Shown here piece by piece: positions 36,019 through 46,160 of a stretch of 64,000 nucleotides of DNA. The position numbers and the translations under genes are program-made. This DNA is from JAHECE01 sp963780675 (GTDB lineage: Bacteria; Actinomycetota; Actinomycetes; Actinomycetales; JAHECE01). The notes under the pieces are model-generated. The model did not search any database. It worked only from the letters and a program-made list of their open reading frames with translations, and was not told the origin of the DNA. How positions within the stretch are numbered: position 1 is the stretch's first letter; each line of letters opens with the position of its first letter. The stretch is from positions 248,001 through 312,000 of the forward strand of contig CAWACR010000010.1 of the NCBI GenBank assembly GCA_963780675.1, given 5' to 3'.

Positions 36019-36944
36019 CGCCGGGCCGCGCGGCGCTCGACGCCGCCCTGCGCACCCTGCAGATCGAGCGGGTCGACGCCGACACGTTCCTCGGCGGCTC
36101 CCTCCCCTGGCGCCGGGGCCGGGTCTACGGCGGCCAGGTCCTCGCGCAGGCTCTGCTCGCGGCCGGCGCAACGGTCGACGCGGACCGCTCCCCGCACTCC
36201 GTCCACGGCTACTTCCTACGGCCGGGGGACCCGAGCGAGCCCATCACGTTCACCGTCGAGCGTCTGCGGGACGGCCGCTCCTTCAGCGCGCGCCGCACCC
36301 ACGCGATCCAGCAGGGGCAGCCGATCCTGTCGATGATCTCGTCCTTCCAGCTGGAGCAGGACGGCCTGGAGCACGCCGAGCCCATGCCCGACGTGCCGCC
36401 CCCGCTGGAGGTGCCGAGCGCCGTCGAGGCCCTCGCCGAGCTGGACGACCCGCGCGCCCAGTTCTTCGCGCGGCACGCGGCGTTCGACCTCCGGCACGTC
36501 CCGGGCTCGCTCTTCGCCGAGGGGGCGCGCGAGGCCACGGACCGGCAGGCGGTCTGGATGCGCGCCCTCGGCCCCGTCGACGACGCCGACTTCGCCCTCG
36601 CGAGCGTCGGGTCCGACGGCGCCCACGACCGCCTCGGCGGCCTTCCCGCCACGCCGGCGGTGCTGCACGCCGCGCTCCTGGCGTTCGCGTGCGACCAGAT
36701 CCTCCTGGAGCCGGTGCTGCGCCGGCACGGGCTGGGCTGGCTCGAGCCCGGGCTCAAGGTCGCCAGCCTCGACCATGCGATGTGGTGGCACCGGCACGCC
36801 CGCGCCGACGAGTGGCTGCTCTACGTCCAGCGCTCCCCCAGCGCGCGCGGCGGCCGGGGTCTCGGTACGGCCTCCGTGTACGCAGAGGACGGCACGCTGG
36901 TCGCGTCGATCGCCCAAGAAGGCATGGTCCGCGTCGTGTCCTGA
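36015..36944 (+). CDS. tesB: Acyl-CoA thioesterase II (TesB-like)
   Basis: A 309-residue double hot-dog thioesterase that hydrolyses acyl-CoA to free fatty acid and CoA. Seen: the N-terminal RVYGGQVLAQALLAAGATV, SVHGYFLRPGDPSEPITF and the C-terminal repeat with SLDHAMWWHRHARADEWLLY, where the catalytic Asp lies. GTG start overlaps glbO by four bases. It may share the glbO promoter. Confidence 0.92.
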   Translation: MTPGRAALDAALRTLQIERVDADTFLGGSLPWRRGRVYGGQVLAQALLAAGATVDADRSPHSVHGYFLRPGDPSEPITFTVERLRDGRSFSARRTHAIQQGQPILSMISSFQLEQDGLEHAEPMPDVPPPLEVPSAVEALAELDDPRAQFFARHAAFDLRHVPGSLFAEGAREATDRQAVWMRALGPVDDADFALASVGSDGAHDRLGGLPATPAVLHAALLAFACDQILLEPVLRRHGLGWLEPGLKVASLDHAMWWHRHARADEWLLYVQRSPSARGGRGLGTASVYAEDGTLVASIAQEGMVRVVS

Positions 36945-37109
36945 CCTCCCCTTTGACCTCCCGGCCTCCTTCTGGCCTCCTCGCGGCCCCCTTCCGGGTC
37001 TCCTCCCGGCCGCCGTTCCCGCGGAGCGGCGTCGGCGGCGGGGTCGACGGGCGATCGGGTCGGGCGGCAAGGTCGTTCGCCCGGGTCTCGCGACCGTGCA
37101 CAATCGGCT

Positions 37110-38654
37110 ATGGCCACCGTCGACCGGACACCTGCTCGCGCCACCCGACCGCTCGCCGCCGTGACCGGGGTGACGGGCTACGTGGGTGGGCGCCTCGTCC
37201 CCGAGCTCCTCGGCGCGGGCGTCCGCGTCCGCGCGATCGCCCGCAAGCCCGAGCGGCTCCGCGACCAGCCGTGGCGGGCCGACGTCGACGTCGCCCAGGC
37301 CGACGTCACCGACCTCGACGCGATCCGCACCGCCCTGGCGGGCGCCGACGTCGCCTACTACCTCGTCCACTCCCTCGGCACAGGGCCGGAGTTCGAGGCG
37401 CAGGACCGCCGTGCCGCCCTGACCTTCGGCCGGGCGGCACGCGAGGCGGGTGTCGGGCGGATCGTCTACCTCGGCGGGATGTACCCGTCCGGTGAGCGGC
37501 TGTCCCCCCACCTGGGCTCCCGCAAGGAGGTCGGCGAGATCCTCCTCGCCTCGGGGGTGCCGACGACGGTGCTCCAGGCGGCGGTCATCCTCGGCTCGGG
37601 CTCGGCGTCGTTCGAGATGATGCGCTACCTCACCGAGCGCCTCCCGGCGATGGTCGCGCCGAAGTGGATCGACAACCGCATCCAGCCGATCGCGATCCGC
37701 GACGTGCTGCGCTACCTCGTCGGCGCGGCGTCGATGCCTGCGGAGGTGAACCGCGCGTTCGACATCGGCGGCCCCGAGGTCCTCACGTACCGGGACATGA
37801 TGCAGAAGTACGCGGAGGTGGCGGGCCTGCCGCGGCGGGTGATCGTCTCGGTGCCCGTGCTCACTCCGTGGCTGTCGAGCCACTGGGTGTCCGTGGTGAC
37901 GCCCGTCCCGGCGGGGATCGCCAAGCCCCTGGTGGGGAGCCTGATCCATGAGGTCTTCTGCGACGAGCACGACATCGCGCAGTACGTCCCCGACCCGCCC
38001 GAGGGCCTCCTGCCCTTCGAGACCGCCGTGCGCTACGCCCTGCGGAAGATCCACGAGGCGGACGTCGTGACGCGGTGGACGTCGGCCTCGCTGCAGGGGG
38101 CGCCGTCGGACCCGCTGCCCTCCGACCCCGACTGGGCGGGCGGCTCGCTGTACGTCGACGACCGCGAGCGCGAGGTGGCCGCCACCCCGGAGCAGGTGTG
38201 GTCCGCCGTCGTGCGCATCGGCGGGGAGAACGGCTGGTACTCGTGGCCGCTCGCGTGGCAGGTCCGGGGAATCCTCGACCGCCTCGTCGGCGGGCCCGGC
38301 CTGCGCCGCGGGCGGCGCGACGCGAACCGCCTCGTGCTCGACGACGCGGTCGACTTCTGGCGGGTCGAGGAGGTCGTCCCCCACCGTCTCCTCCGCCTGC
38401 GCGCGGAGATGCGCCTCCCCGGGCTCGCCTGGCTCGAGCTGAGCATCCGGGCCGAGGACGACGGCGCCCACCCCGGGGCGGACGGTCGCCCCCGTACCGT
38501 CCTGCGCCAGCGCGCCGTCTTCCACCCGCACGGACTGGCCGGCCAGGCCTACTGGTGGTCGGTCGCGCCGTTCCACAGCGTCGTGTTCGGCCCGATGCTC
38601 GACGGGATGGCGAGGGAGGCCGAGCGCCTGGCCCGCGATGCCCCCACCCCGTGA
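37110..38654 (+). CDS. NAD(P)-binding protein with C-terminal DUF2867
   Basis: A 514-residue two-domain protein. Residues 14-240 are an atypical short-chain dehydrogenase with cofactor loop GVTGYVGG at 20-27 and extended features such as YLVHSLGTGPEFEAQDRRAA. The C-terminal half, from about REVAATPEQVWSAVVRIGG, matches DUF2867/SRPBCC-like ligand-binding domains. Such proteins are widespread in actinobacteria but without defined substrate. No close operon partner. The start ATG has CACAAT five bases upstream and no ribosome binding site. Confidence 0.88.
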   Translation: MATVDRTPARATRPLAAVTGVTGYVGGRLVPELLGAGVRVRAIARKPERLRDQPWRADVDVAQADVTDLDAIRTALAGADVAYYLVHSLGTGPEFEAQDRRAALTFGRAAREAGVGRIVYLGGMYPSGERLSPHLGSRKEVGEILLASGVPTTVLQAAVILGSGSASFEMMRYLTERLPAMVAPKWIDNRIQPIAIRDVLRYLVGAASMPAEVNRAFDIGGPEVLTYRDMMQKYAEVAGLPRRVIVSVPVLTPWLSSHWVSVVTPVPAGIAKPLVGSLIHEVFCDEHDIAQYVPDPPEGLLPFETAVRYALRKIHEADVVTRWTSASLQGAPSDPLPSDPDWAGGSLYVDDREREVAATPEQVWSAVVRIGGENGWYSWPLAWQVRGILDRLVGGPGLRRGRRDANRLVLDDAVDFWRVEEVVPHRLLRLRAEMRLPGLAWLELSIRAEDDGAHPGADGRPRTVLRQRAVFHPHGLAGQAYWWSVAPFHSVVFGPMLDGMAREAERLARDAPTP

Positions 38655-38687
38655 GGTCGAGCCCTCTCGTTCGTGAGGTCGAGCCCT
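38650..38687. repeat. 16-bp direct repeat
   Basis: CGTGAGGTCGAGCCCT occurs at 38650-38665 and 38672-38687; the first copy begins inside the stop codon region of the preceding gene. The core TGAGGTCGAGC also forms the tig terminator arm. Confidence 0.6.
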
Positions 38688-38733
38688 GACCGCCGAGGTC
38701 GACAATGCGGGCGGAGGTCCGGCCCCCGCCCGG

Positions 38734-39231
38734 TCAGCGGCGGTGGCGGAACTCCACCGGCGGGGCGACGTGCCGCTGCCAGGCCTCGCGCTCGGCCGGG
38801 GTCACCCGCCGAGGCCGCCCGGTCGCGGCGTCGACCAGCACGATCGCCGTCAGGGCGATCGCATGCACCGTCCCGCCGACCAGTACCTCGTAGCAGACGT
38901 CGATGCTCGCCCCGCCGATGTGGCTGATCCACATGCGGATCGTCAGCGGCACCCGCGTGTACTCGATCGGCAGGAGGTACTCGACCTCCTGCCGGGCGAT
39001 GAGCGTGAGCGTCGCCGCGGCCGGCCCGGCGTCGAGCAGGGCCGTCCGGTGGCCCCCGCGCGCGCCGTCGTCGTCCGCCCCGTGCCCGGAGACGTCCGCG
39101 ACGTCGTCGCTCGCCCAGAACGCCTCGATGCGCGCCTCCTCGAGGAGGGTGAGCATCGCCGCGTTGTTCACGTGCCGGTAGCCGTCGATGTCGGCCCAGC
39201 GCAGCGGCACCTTGATCTCGAGGTAGGGCAC
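38734..39231 (-). CDS. Acyl-CoA thioesterase, 4HBT family (YbgC-like)
   Basis: A 165-residue single hot-dog thioesterase. Seen: the catalytic Asp in VPLRWADIDGYRHVNNAAML. It ends MTP-like ..TPAEREAWQRHV.. typical of the actinobacterial group. The GTG at 39231 lies 13 bases after the ettA stop, so both are likely cotranscribed. Substrate unknown. Confidence 0.88.
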   Translation of the reverse strand: MPYLEIKVPLRWADIDGYRHVNNAAMLTLLEEARIEAFWASDDVADVSGHGADDDGARGGHRTALLDAGPAAATLTLIARQEVEYLLPIEYTRVPLTIRMWISHIGGASIDVCYEVLVGGTVHAIALTAIVLVDAATGRPRRVTPAEREAWQRHVAPPVEFRHRR

Positions 39232-39244
39232 GGCTCCGGACCCG

Positions 39245-40927
<1,683 letters not shown>

Positions 40928-41000
40928 AGCTCTCCAACCAGGGGGGTGAGGGGGAGGTCGCGGCGACGAGGAGCGTCCGCCGCGGATGCGACCTCCAAGC

Positions 41001-41561
41001 CTACGCCGGAGCGGCCAGTTCCTCCGCCTCGTCGTCGGCCTCGAGGTCCTCGAGCAACTCGAAGGCGGTGACGTCGACCGTCTCCATGGGGTCGCGACCC
41101 AGCGCCGCGACGTCGGGGTCCGGACCGTCGTAGCCGTCGAACACCGCCGACGGGCCGCCCCCGTAGCCGCCCTGCCCCGCGATCCCGTCCCCGTCCTGAC
41201 GCACCGTCTTCGCGTAGAGCGCGGTGCCCCGGCTCAGGTCCGGCCCGATCGAGTCCGCGACGATGTCGTTCGAGTAGTACGTCTTCCCCTCGTGCTCCCA
41301 CTGCCGCGCCTCGAGACGCCCGCGCACGAGCACGGGCATGCCCTTGTGCAGCGACAGCGCCGAGTTGGCGGCGAGGTCGCGGAACGCGACCACGCTGAAC
41401 CACTGCGTCGGGCCGTCGCCCCACGACCCGGTCACCGGGTCCCGACGCCGCGGCGTGCTCCCGATGCGCATGTGCAGCACGCGCATCCCGCTGGGCTTGA
41501 TGGTCAACCGCGGGGCGGTGGCCACCCACCCGCTCACCGCAACCTCGATCTCGTTCGACAT
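41001..41561 (-). CDS. ssb: Single-stranded DNA-binding protein
   Basis: A 186-residue OB-fold protein. Seen: core IEVAVSGWVATAPRL, FRDLAANSALSLHKGMPVLVRGRL and the ssDNA-contacting WFSVVAF. The C-terminal tail ends EELAAPA and is acidic (DLEADDEAEE), but lacks the canonical DDIPF tip, so this may be a secondary SSB paralogue. The ATG at 41561 has GAGAGGA upstream; a longer upstream frame is low-complexity. It lies between GTPase and ettA genes. Confidence 0.88.
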   Translation of the reverse strand: MSNEIEVAVSGWVATAPRLTIKPSGMRVLHMRIGSTPRRRDPVTGSWGDGPTQWFSVVAFRDLAANSALSLHKGMPVLVRGRLEARQWEHEGKTYYSNDIVADSIGPDLSRGTALYAKTVRQDGDGIAGQGGYGGGPSAVFDGYDGPDPDVAALGRDPMETVDVTAFELLEDLEADDEAEELAAPA

Positions 41562-41805
41562 CCCGCACGTCCTCTCGCGCCGCCGGCTGCGCCGGTCCCG
41601 TCCGGCCGACGCACCGCCGGCCCGAGGAGGACGCTGCCGCGCGCCGTCGACGTCGTGCTCGGCGGGGCCTCGGCGCAGGGGACGCCCCTGCACCACGGCG
41701 CCCTGTGGAGGAGTCGACGACGGTGCCGCTCCTCTCCGCCCGACCGGCTCACCTCGTGGTCCGGCCGGGCCGCGAGGTCGCGGTTCTGGCGCGAGGTCGG
41801 CGCGC

Positions 41806-43449
41806 CTACGCCCCCGCGCCCCGGGCGACGGCGAGGCGGACGGCGCGGTGCTCGGCGCGGACCTTCTGGGCGGGTTCGACGAGCACGGTGCCCGCCGCCC
41901 GGTCGACGGCAGTCCGGGCCGCCGCGTCGAAGGCCGCCGCCCGCTCCCGCGCGGCGCGTCGTCGCTCCACGCGCCCGAGCAGCACGCTCACCCCGGCGAG
42001 CAGGGCCGCCAGCAGGGCAAGCACCAGCGCCCCCGCCTGACCGGCGCCCGGGAGACCACCCCGCAAGCCGACGACGACGCACGCCACCGCGACGACGACG
42101 CACGCGACCGTGAGCCAGCGCCACGTGATGCCGGCCCTCGTCGAGGGCAACGAGACGGCGCCCAGGCCGCCGCCGATCGCCGCCCGCAGCGCCTCACCGT
42201 CGCCCACGGCTCGATCGAGGTCCGCGGCCCACCGCGGCGGCAGGTCCGCGCCGGCGACCCGGACCCAGTCCTCCCGCACGCTCTGCGCCGTCGCCGGGGC
42301 CGGGGCATCCGGCCGCACGAGGGCGAGCCGGCCGCGCGGCGATGCGATGGCCGCCCGGAGTGCCGTGGTCACCGCGCCCACCCCGGACGCCTCGCTCAGC
42401 CGGTCGACGACGGCGGCGGCCTCCGCGCGAAGGTCCCGTTCGCCGTCGGCAGGGCCGCCGGGCACGCCCACCGCGCCCCCGCGTCCCCTGTCGGTCGCGC
42501 GTCCCGCATCGGACCCGCCTCCCCCGCCGGGCACGCCCAGGTCGGCCGCGAGCCGGGCCGCGACGGCGCCGACCTCCACACCGGCCACCCACGCCGCCAT
42601 CGGCTCCCCGACGACCACGCGCCCGAGGAGCGTGCGGACGGCGTCGATGCCCTCGCCGGTGACCACCGAGGTGGCCAGGACGGGGACGTCGTGGAGCCCG
42701 TCGGCCTCGAGGAGGCGGCGGATGTCCGCGGCGATGCGCCGGACCGCTCCGGGGGTGACGGTGTCGCACTGGTTGACCAGGACGAGCATCCCGTCCTGGC
42801 GCTGGGCCATCGCGCGCAGGTAGCGCCGGTGCAGCACGTTGTCCGCGTACTTCTGGGGGTCGACCACCCACACCAGCAGGTCCACGAGCGGGAGGAGCCT
42901 GTCGACCAGCCTGGCGTGCTCGGGGGCGACGGAGTCGTGGTCGGGCATGTCGAGCAGCACCAGGCCGCCCAACCGCTGCTCGTCGTCGGCGTCGAGCGGG
43001 CTCTCCCGGCGGATCCGGCGCTCCGGGTGCACGCCCAGGAAGTCGAGGAGCGCATCCGCCTCGCCGCCCCACACGCAGGCGGCGGGGCGCGCCGTCGTCG
43101 GCCGCCGGACCCCGACGTCCGCGAACGAGAGCCCGGAGATCGCGTTGAAGAGGCTCGACTTGCCCGAGCCCGTGCCGCCCACGAGCGCGACCACCGTTCG
43201 GTCGACACCCACCGACAGCCGAGCCTCGACGTGCTCGAGGTCCTCGCGGGCGCGCGACGCGACATCCGGGGTGAACCGGTCACCCCCGGCGTCGAGCGCC
43301 TCCCGAAGGGCCGCGATCCTGCTCGCGATGCGGCCCCCCGCGGAGGCACCGACGACGACGGCGCCCCCCGCCCCGGAGGCCGGCGCCTCCACGCGCGCCG
43401 CCTCGGCGCCCCCCGACTCCGCCCCCGCGTCGCCGTCGTCCACGCTCAT
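41806..43449 (-). CDS. Dynamin-like GTPase, membrane-anchored
   Basis: A 547-residue large GTPase. Seen: G1 GGTGSGKS at 91-98, G3 DMPDHDS and G4 NQCD in VLVNQCDTVTP. A helical stalk follows, then a hydrophobic hairpin around WLTVACVVVAVACVVVGL and ALVLALLAALLAGVSVLLG, and a helical Arg/Ala-rich C-terminus. This is the layout of bacterial dynamin-like proteins that remodel membranes (IniA/IniC, DynA). Its start abuts the stop of the neighbouring GTPase gene with no gap, so the two are one operon. A link to cell-envelope stress is inferred only by similarity to mycobacterial Ini proteins. Confidence 0.85.
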   Translation of the reverse strand: MSVDDGDAGAESGGAEAARVEAPASGAGGAVVVGASAGGRIASRIAALREALDAGGDRFTPDVASRAREDLEHVEARLSVGVDRTVVALVGGTGSGKSSLFNAISGLSFADVGVRRPTTARPAACVWGGEADALLDFLGVHPERRIRRESPLDADDEQRLGGLVLLDMPDHDSVAPEHARLVDRLLPLVDLLVWVVDPQKYADNVLHRRYLRAMAQRQDGMLVLVNQCDTVTPGAVRRIAADIRRLLEADGLHDVPVLATSVVTGEGIDAVRTLLGRVVVGEPMAAWVAGVEVGAVAARLAADLGVPGGGGGSDAGRATDRGRGGAVGVPGGPADGERDLRAEAAAVVDRLSEASGVGAVTTALRAAIASPRGRLALVRPDAPAPATAQSVREDWVRVAGADLPPRWAADLDRAVGDGEALRAAIGGGLGAVSLPSTRAGITWRWLTVACVVVAVACVVVGLRGGLPGAGQAGALVLALLAALLAGVSVLLGRVERRRAARERAAAFDAAARTAVDRAAGTVLVEPAQKVRAEHRAVRLAVARGAGA

Positions 43450-45069
43450 CTACACCACACCCTTCAGCTCGCTGACGCGCAGGCGCAGGGCCGTGGCGGC
43501 GTCGGCGGCACCCTCGAGGCCGGCGAGGGCGGCGCGGAGCGGGTCGACCTCCGCCCGCACGACCTGAGCAGCCCGATCCTGGAGTTCCCCTCGCGCCGCG
43601 GCCACCGCCCGCGCTCCCGCCTCGCCGAGGTTCGCCTCGACGGCCCGGCCCGCGCCGTCGAGCCCCGCGGCGGCGGCACAGATCGCTCGGACCCATCCGC
43701 GCTCGTCGAGCAGACGCGCTGCCCGATCCCGAGGTGCGGGGGTCCACCCGGCGGCCGCGGCCGCGACGCCGTCCGCCCAGGTCGCGAGCGCCGTCGCCGC
43801 ACGTTCCTGCCGCGCTCGGCCGGCGTCGTCGCCGTCAAGGCGTGCGAGGAGCCCGCTCGCGCCGAGGTCGCTCGTGGCCCAGGCTGCCCGGGCGCTGCGC
43901 GACGCCCCCTCAGCCGCGTCCACGATCATCGCGCGGGTCGCGGCGAGCACCTCGGCCTCGACGGCGGCCACGGCGTCCGACCTGGCGCGCGCGGCGGCGC
44001 CCCGGGCGCGCACGCGGCGGCCACCTCCGACCAGCGGAGCCAACGGGCCGCCCGCGCTCGCGAGCGCGAGCCACCGCGTGGTCGGCGCCCCGTGCGCCGC
44101 GACGCCGGACGCGACTCCCTCGGCGGCGACCGCGACGCCCGGCTCGATCGCCTCGACGGCCATCCGCTCGAGGCTCTCCAGCGCGCGGGCCTGGGCATCG
44201 ACGGCCGCGGCGAGCGCCGCAAGGTCCGCGCGGACGCTCGGCCAGGTGTGCCGCACCGTCCGGGCGACGATGCCGCCCTGCACCTGCCCGGCCACAAGGG
44301 TGAGCCACCGGCCCAGGTCGGCGACCCGCTCGCGCGGCATGAGGCCCTCGTGCGGCCCGAGGTCGGGCAGGACGAAGAGGGGCGCCGAACCGAGGTCGCT
44401 CGCCACCAGTCGGTTGAGGAGGTCCGCGCGGACCTCGGCGAGCGCGGCACCGGAGACACGGTTGAGGACGACGGCGATCGTGGCCCCGCGCTCGCGCGCC
44501 AGTTGGAGCGTCGCCCAGGGCAGGGCATCGCCGTACCGGGTGGCCGTCGTGACGAAGACCCAGAGGTCGGCCGACTCGATGAGCTGCGTGCCGAGGGCGC
44601 GGTTGGCGTCGTTGACCGAGTCGAGGTCCGGCGTGTCCAAGAGCGCGATACCGGCCGGGACCGTGCGGTCCTTCACGCGGCGCACGACGACGGCGATGGG
44701 GTGGGACGCCATCGCCGCGGCGTCGGCAGGGTTCACCACCAGGACGGGTCGCCGGGTGGTCGGGCGCAACACGTCGGCGTCGCTGACCTCGCGGCCGACC
44801 AGGGAGTTGACGATCGTGGACTTCCCCGCGCCGGTCGACCCCCCGAAGGCGATGATGGCCGGGTAGTCGACCTCGCGGAGGCGAGGCAGGAGATGCGTGC
44901 GGACCTGGGTGGAGACACGATCGCGAAGGATCCGCGCGTCACCGGCGCCGGGGACGTCGAGGTCGAATCGGGCGCCGTCGACCAGCGCCAGGGCGTCGGT
45001 AAGGACGCCGATCAGGCGGTTCGCCCGGAGGGCGCCCAGCGTGGGGCCGGGCGTCGGCGGAGAGGTCAC
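43450..45069 (-). CDS. Dynamin-like GTPase, partner of the previous
   Basis: A 539-residue GTPase first in the pair. Seen: G1 GGSTGAGKS at 76-84, G3 LLDTPDLDS and G4-like VVLNRVSG; the rest is a long helical, Ala/Arg-rich stalk with a short hydrophobic patch at WLALASAGGPLAPLVGG. No TM hairpin as strong as in its partner. GTG start at 45069; no canonical ribosome binding site. Paired bacterial dynamins commonly form heterodimers, one with and one without the membrane hairpin. Confidence 0.82.
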   Translation of the reverse strand: MTSPPTPGPTLGALRANRLIGVLTDALALVDGARFDLDVPGAGDARILRDRVSTQVRTHLLPRLREVDYPAIIAFGGSTGAGKSTIVNSLVGREVSDADVLRPTTRRPVLVVNPADAAAMASHPIAVVVRRVKDRTVPAGIALLDTPDLDSVNDANRALGTQLIESADLWVFVTTATRYGDALPWATLQLARERGATIAVVLNRVSGAALAEVRADLLNRLVASDLGSAPLFVLPDLGPHEGLMPRERVADLGRWLTLVAGQVQGGIVARTVRHTWPSVRADLAALAAAVDAQARALESLERMAVEAIEPGVAVAAEGVASGVAAHGAPTTRWLALASAGGPLAPLVGGGRRVRARGAAARARSDAVAAVEAEVLAATRAMIVDAAEGASRSARAAWATSDLGASGLLARLDGDDAGRARQERAATALATWADGVAAAAAGWTPAPRDRAARLLDERGWVRAICAAAAGLDGAGRAVEANLGEAGARAVAAARGELQDRAAQVVRAEVDPLRAALAGLEGAADAATALRLRVSELKGVV

Positions 45070-45250
45070 GACGCTAAGGGTGCCGTGCCGCGCGCGCGGC
45101 TCAAAGTTCGCGCGCGCCGCAGGTGCCGGGACGGGCCGTCGGGTGGTAGAAGCGCGGCCACGTCGGCGCCTCTGGCGTTCGGCCGTGTGGGGCCACCGGG
45201 GTGCCGCTCCCGCCGCGTGGAGGCGGCGCGGCCGACTACCCTGGCCGCAG

Positions 45251-45323
<73 letters not shown>

Positions 45324-45587
45324 CGGGTCTGACCAGCACAAACATCCTGGCGTGGAACCTACGTGGAACAACGCGCCGAGTCCCCAGTCCATGGATGACG
45401 CGGACGCGAGGGGGCGCGAAGGGTTGGGGCTTCACAGCGCGCCCAACCCGGCAGCGGGCCAGCCGGCCGGTGCGAGGCACCGCAGCACCAATCTTGTCCA
45501 GGACGCCGCGGCCTTGGGGCGCGTCGCGCTCGGGTCGCCCGCGCACAATCGACCGAGTGAGGACCGGTGTGGACAGAGTCCAGCCGG
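45324..45587. other. Gap after tRNA-Arg, left edge of accessory region
   Basis: No integrase gene or intact attachment repeat is seen. The composition is typical of the host. It probably marks the left end of a decayed element. Confidence 0.35.
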
Positions 45588-45866
45588 CTACCGAGGTCGG
45601 TAGATGTCCGAACGGGGTCCGATGGCCAGGACGGTGACGACGCGGTGGACGTCGTCGATCCGGTAGAGGATGCGATAGGTGCCTCGACGCGCGCTGTGGC
45701 GATCCTCGAGTGGGGGCATCAGTTGTTTGCCGACCCGGTGCGGGTTGGATAGCAGCGGTCCGGTGATGAACTCATGTGCGGCGAACGCGATCGCCTCGGG
45801 CAGCTGCTCGGCAAGTTGCCGGCGCGCGGTCGCGGTGATCGCCAAGCGGTAGGGCGGCTGGGTCAC
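45588..45866 (-). CDS. RelE/ParE-family toxin
   Basis: A 92-residue toxin: DRHSARRGTYRILYRIDDVHRVVTVLAIGPRSDIYR is the typical RelE C-terminal segment with the catalytic Arg/Tyr. It would cleave mRNA on the ribosome. The GTG overlaps the antitoxin stop by four bases. Confidence 0.92.
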   Translation of the reverse strand: MTQPPYRLAITATARRQLAEQLPEAIAFAAHEFITGPLLSNPHRVGKQLMPPLEDRHSARRGTYRILYRIDDVHRVVTVLAIGPRSDIYRPR

Positions 45867-46144
45867 GCGGTGGCCTGGCGGGCGCGCATCGCTTCGGCCA
45901 GCTCATCGGCCGACTCGACGCGGCCGGCGGCGACGTCCGCCTCGGCCTGTGCCAGGTCGCGAACGAGGTCGCCGTCGGCCAGCACCGCGATTGTCTCCTC
46001 GAGGCGTTCGAGGTCCTCCGGTGCGAGCAGGACGGCCGACGGGCGGCCGTGCACGGTCACGGTGATCCGCTCGTGTTGGGTGCTCACGCGGTTTACGACC
46101 TCCGACAGGTGGGCCTTGGCCTCGGCCAACGAGAACGTGGTCAT
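45863..46144 (-). CDS. Phd/YefM-family antitoxin
   Basis: A 93-residue antitoxin: MTTFSLAEAKAHLSEVVNRV is the Phd/YefM DNA-binding start, followed by ITVTVHGRPSAVLLAPEDLERLEE and a C-terminal helix that neutralises the toxin. The ATG at 46144 is chosen over an upstream in-frame start on family grounds. An inverted repeat overlaps the start and CATACT lies seven bases before it. Confidence 0.92.
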   Translation of the reverse strand: MTTFSLAEAKAHLSEVVNRVSTQHERITVTVHGRPSAVLLAPEDLERLEETIAVLADGDLVRDLAQAEADVAAGRVESADELAEAMRARQATA

Positions 46145-46160
46145 GGTCCTAAGTATGACC
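46139..46160. promoter_or_regulatory. Candidate toxin-antitoxin operator
   Basis: GGTCAT (46139-46144) and ATGACC (46155-46160) form an inverted repeat over the antitoxin start and its -10-like CATACT, a plausible autoregulatory site. Confidence 0.5.
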
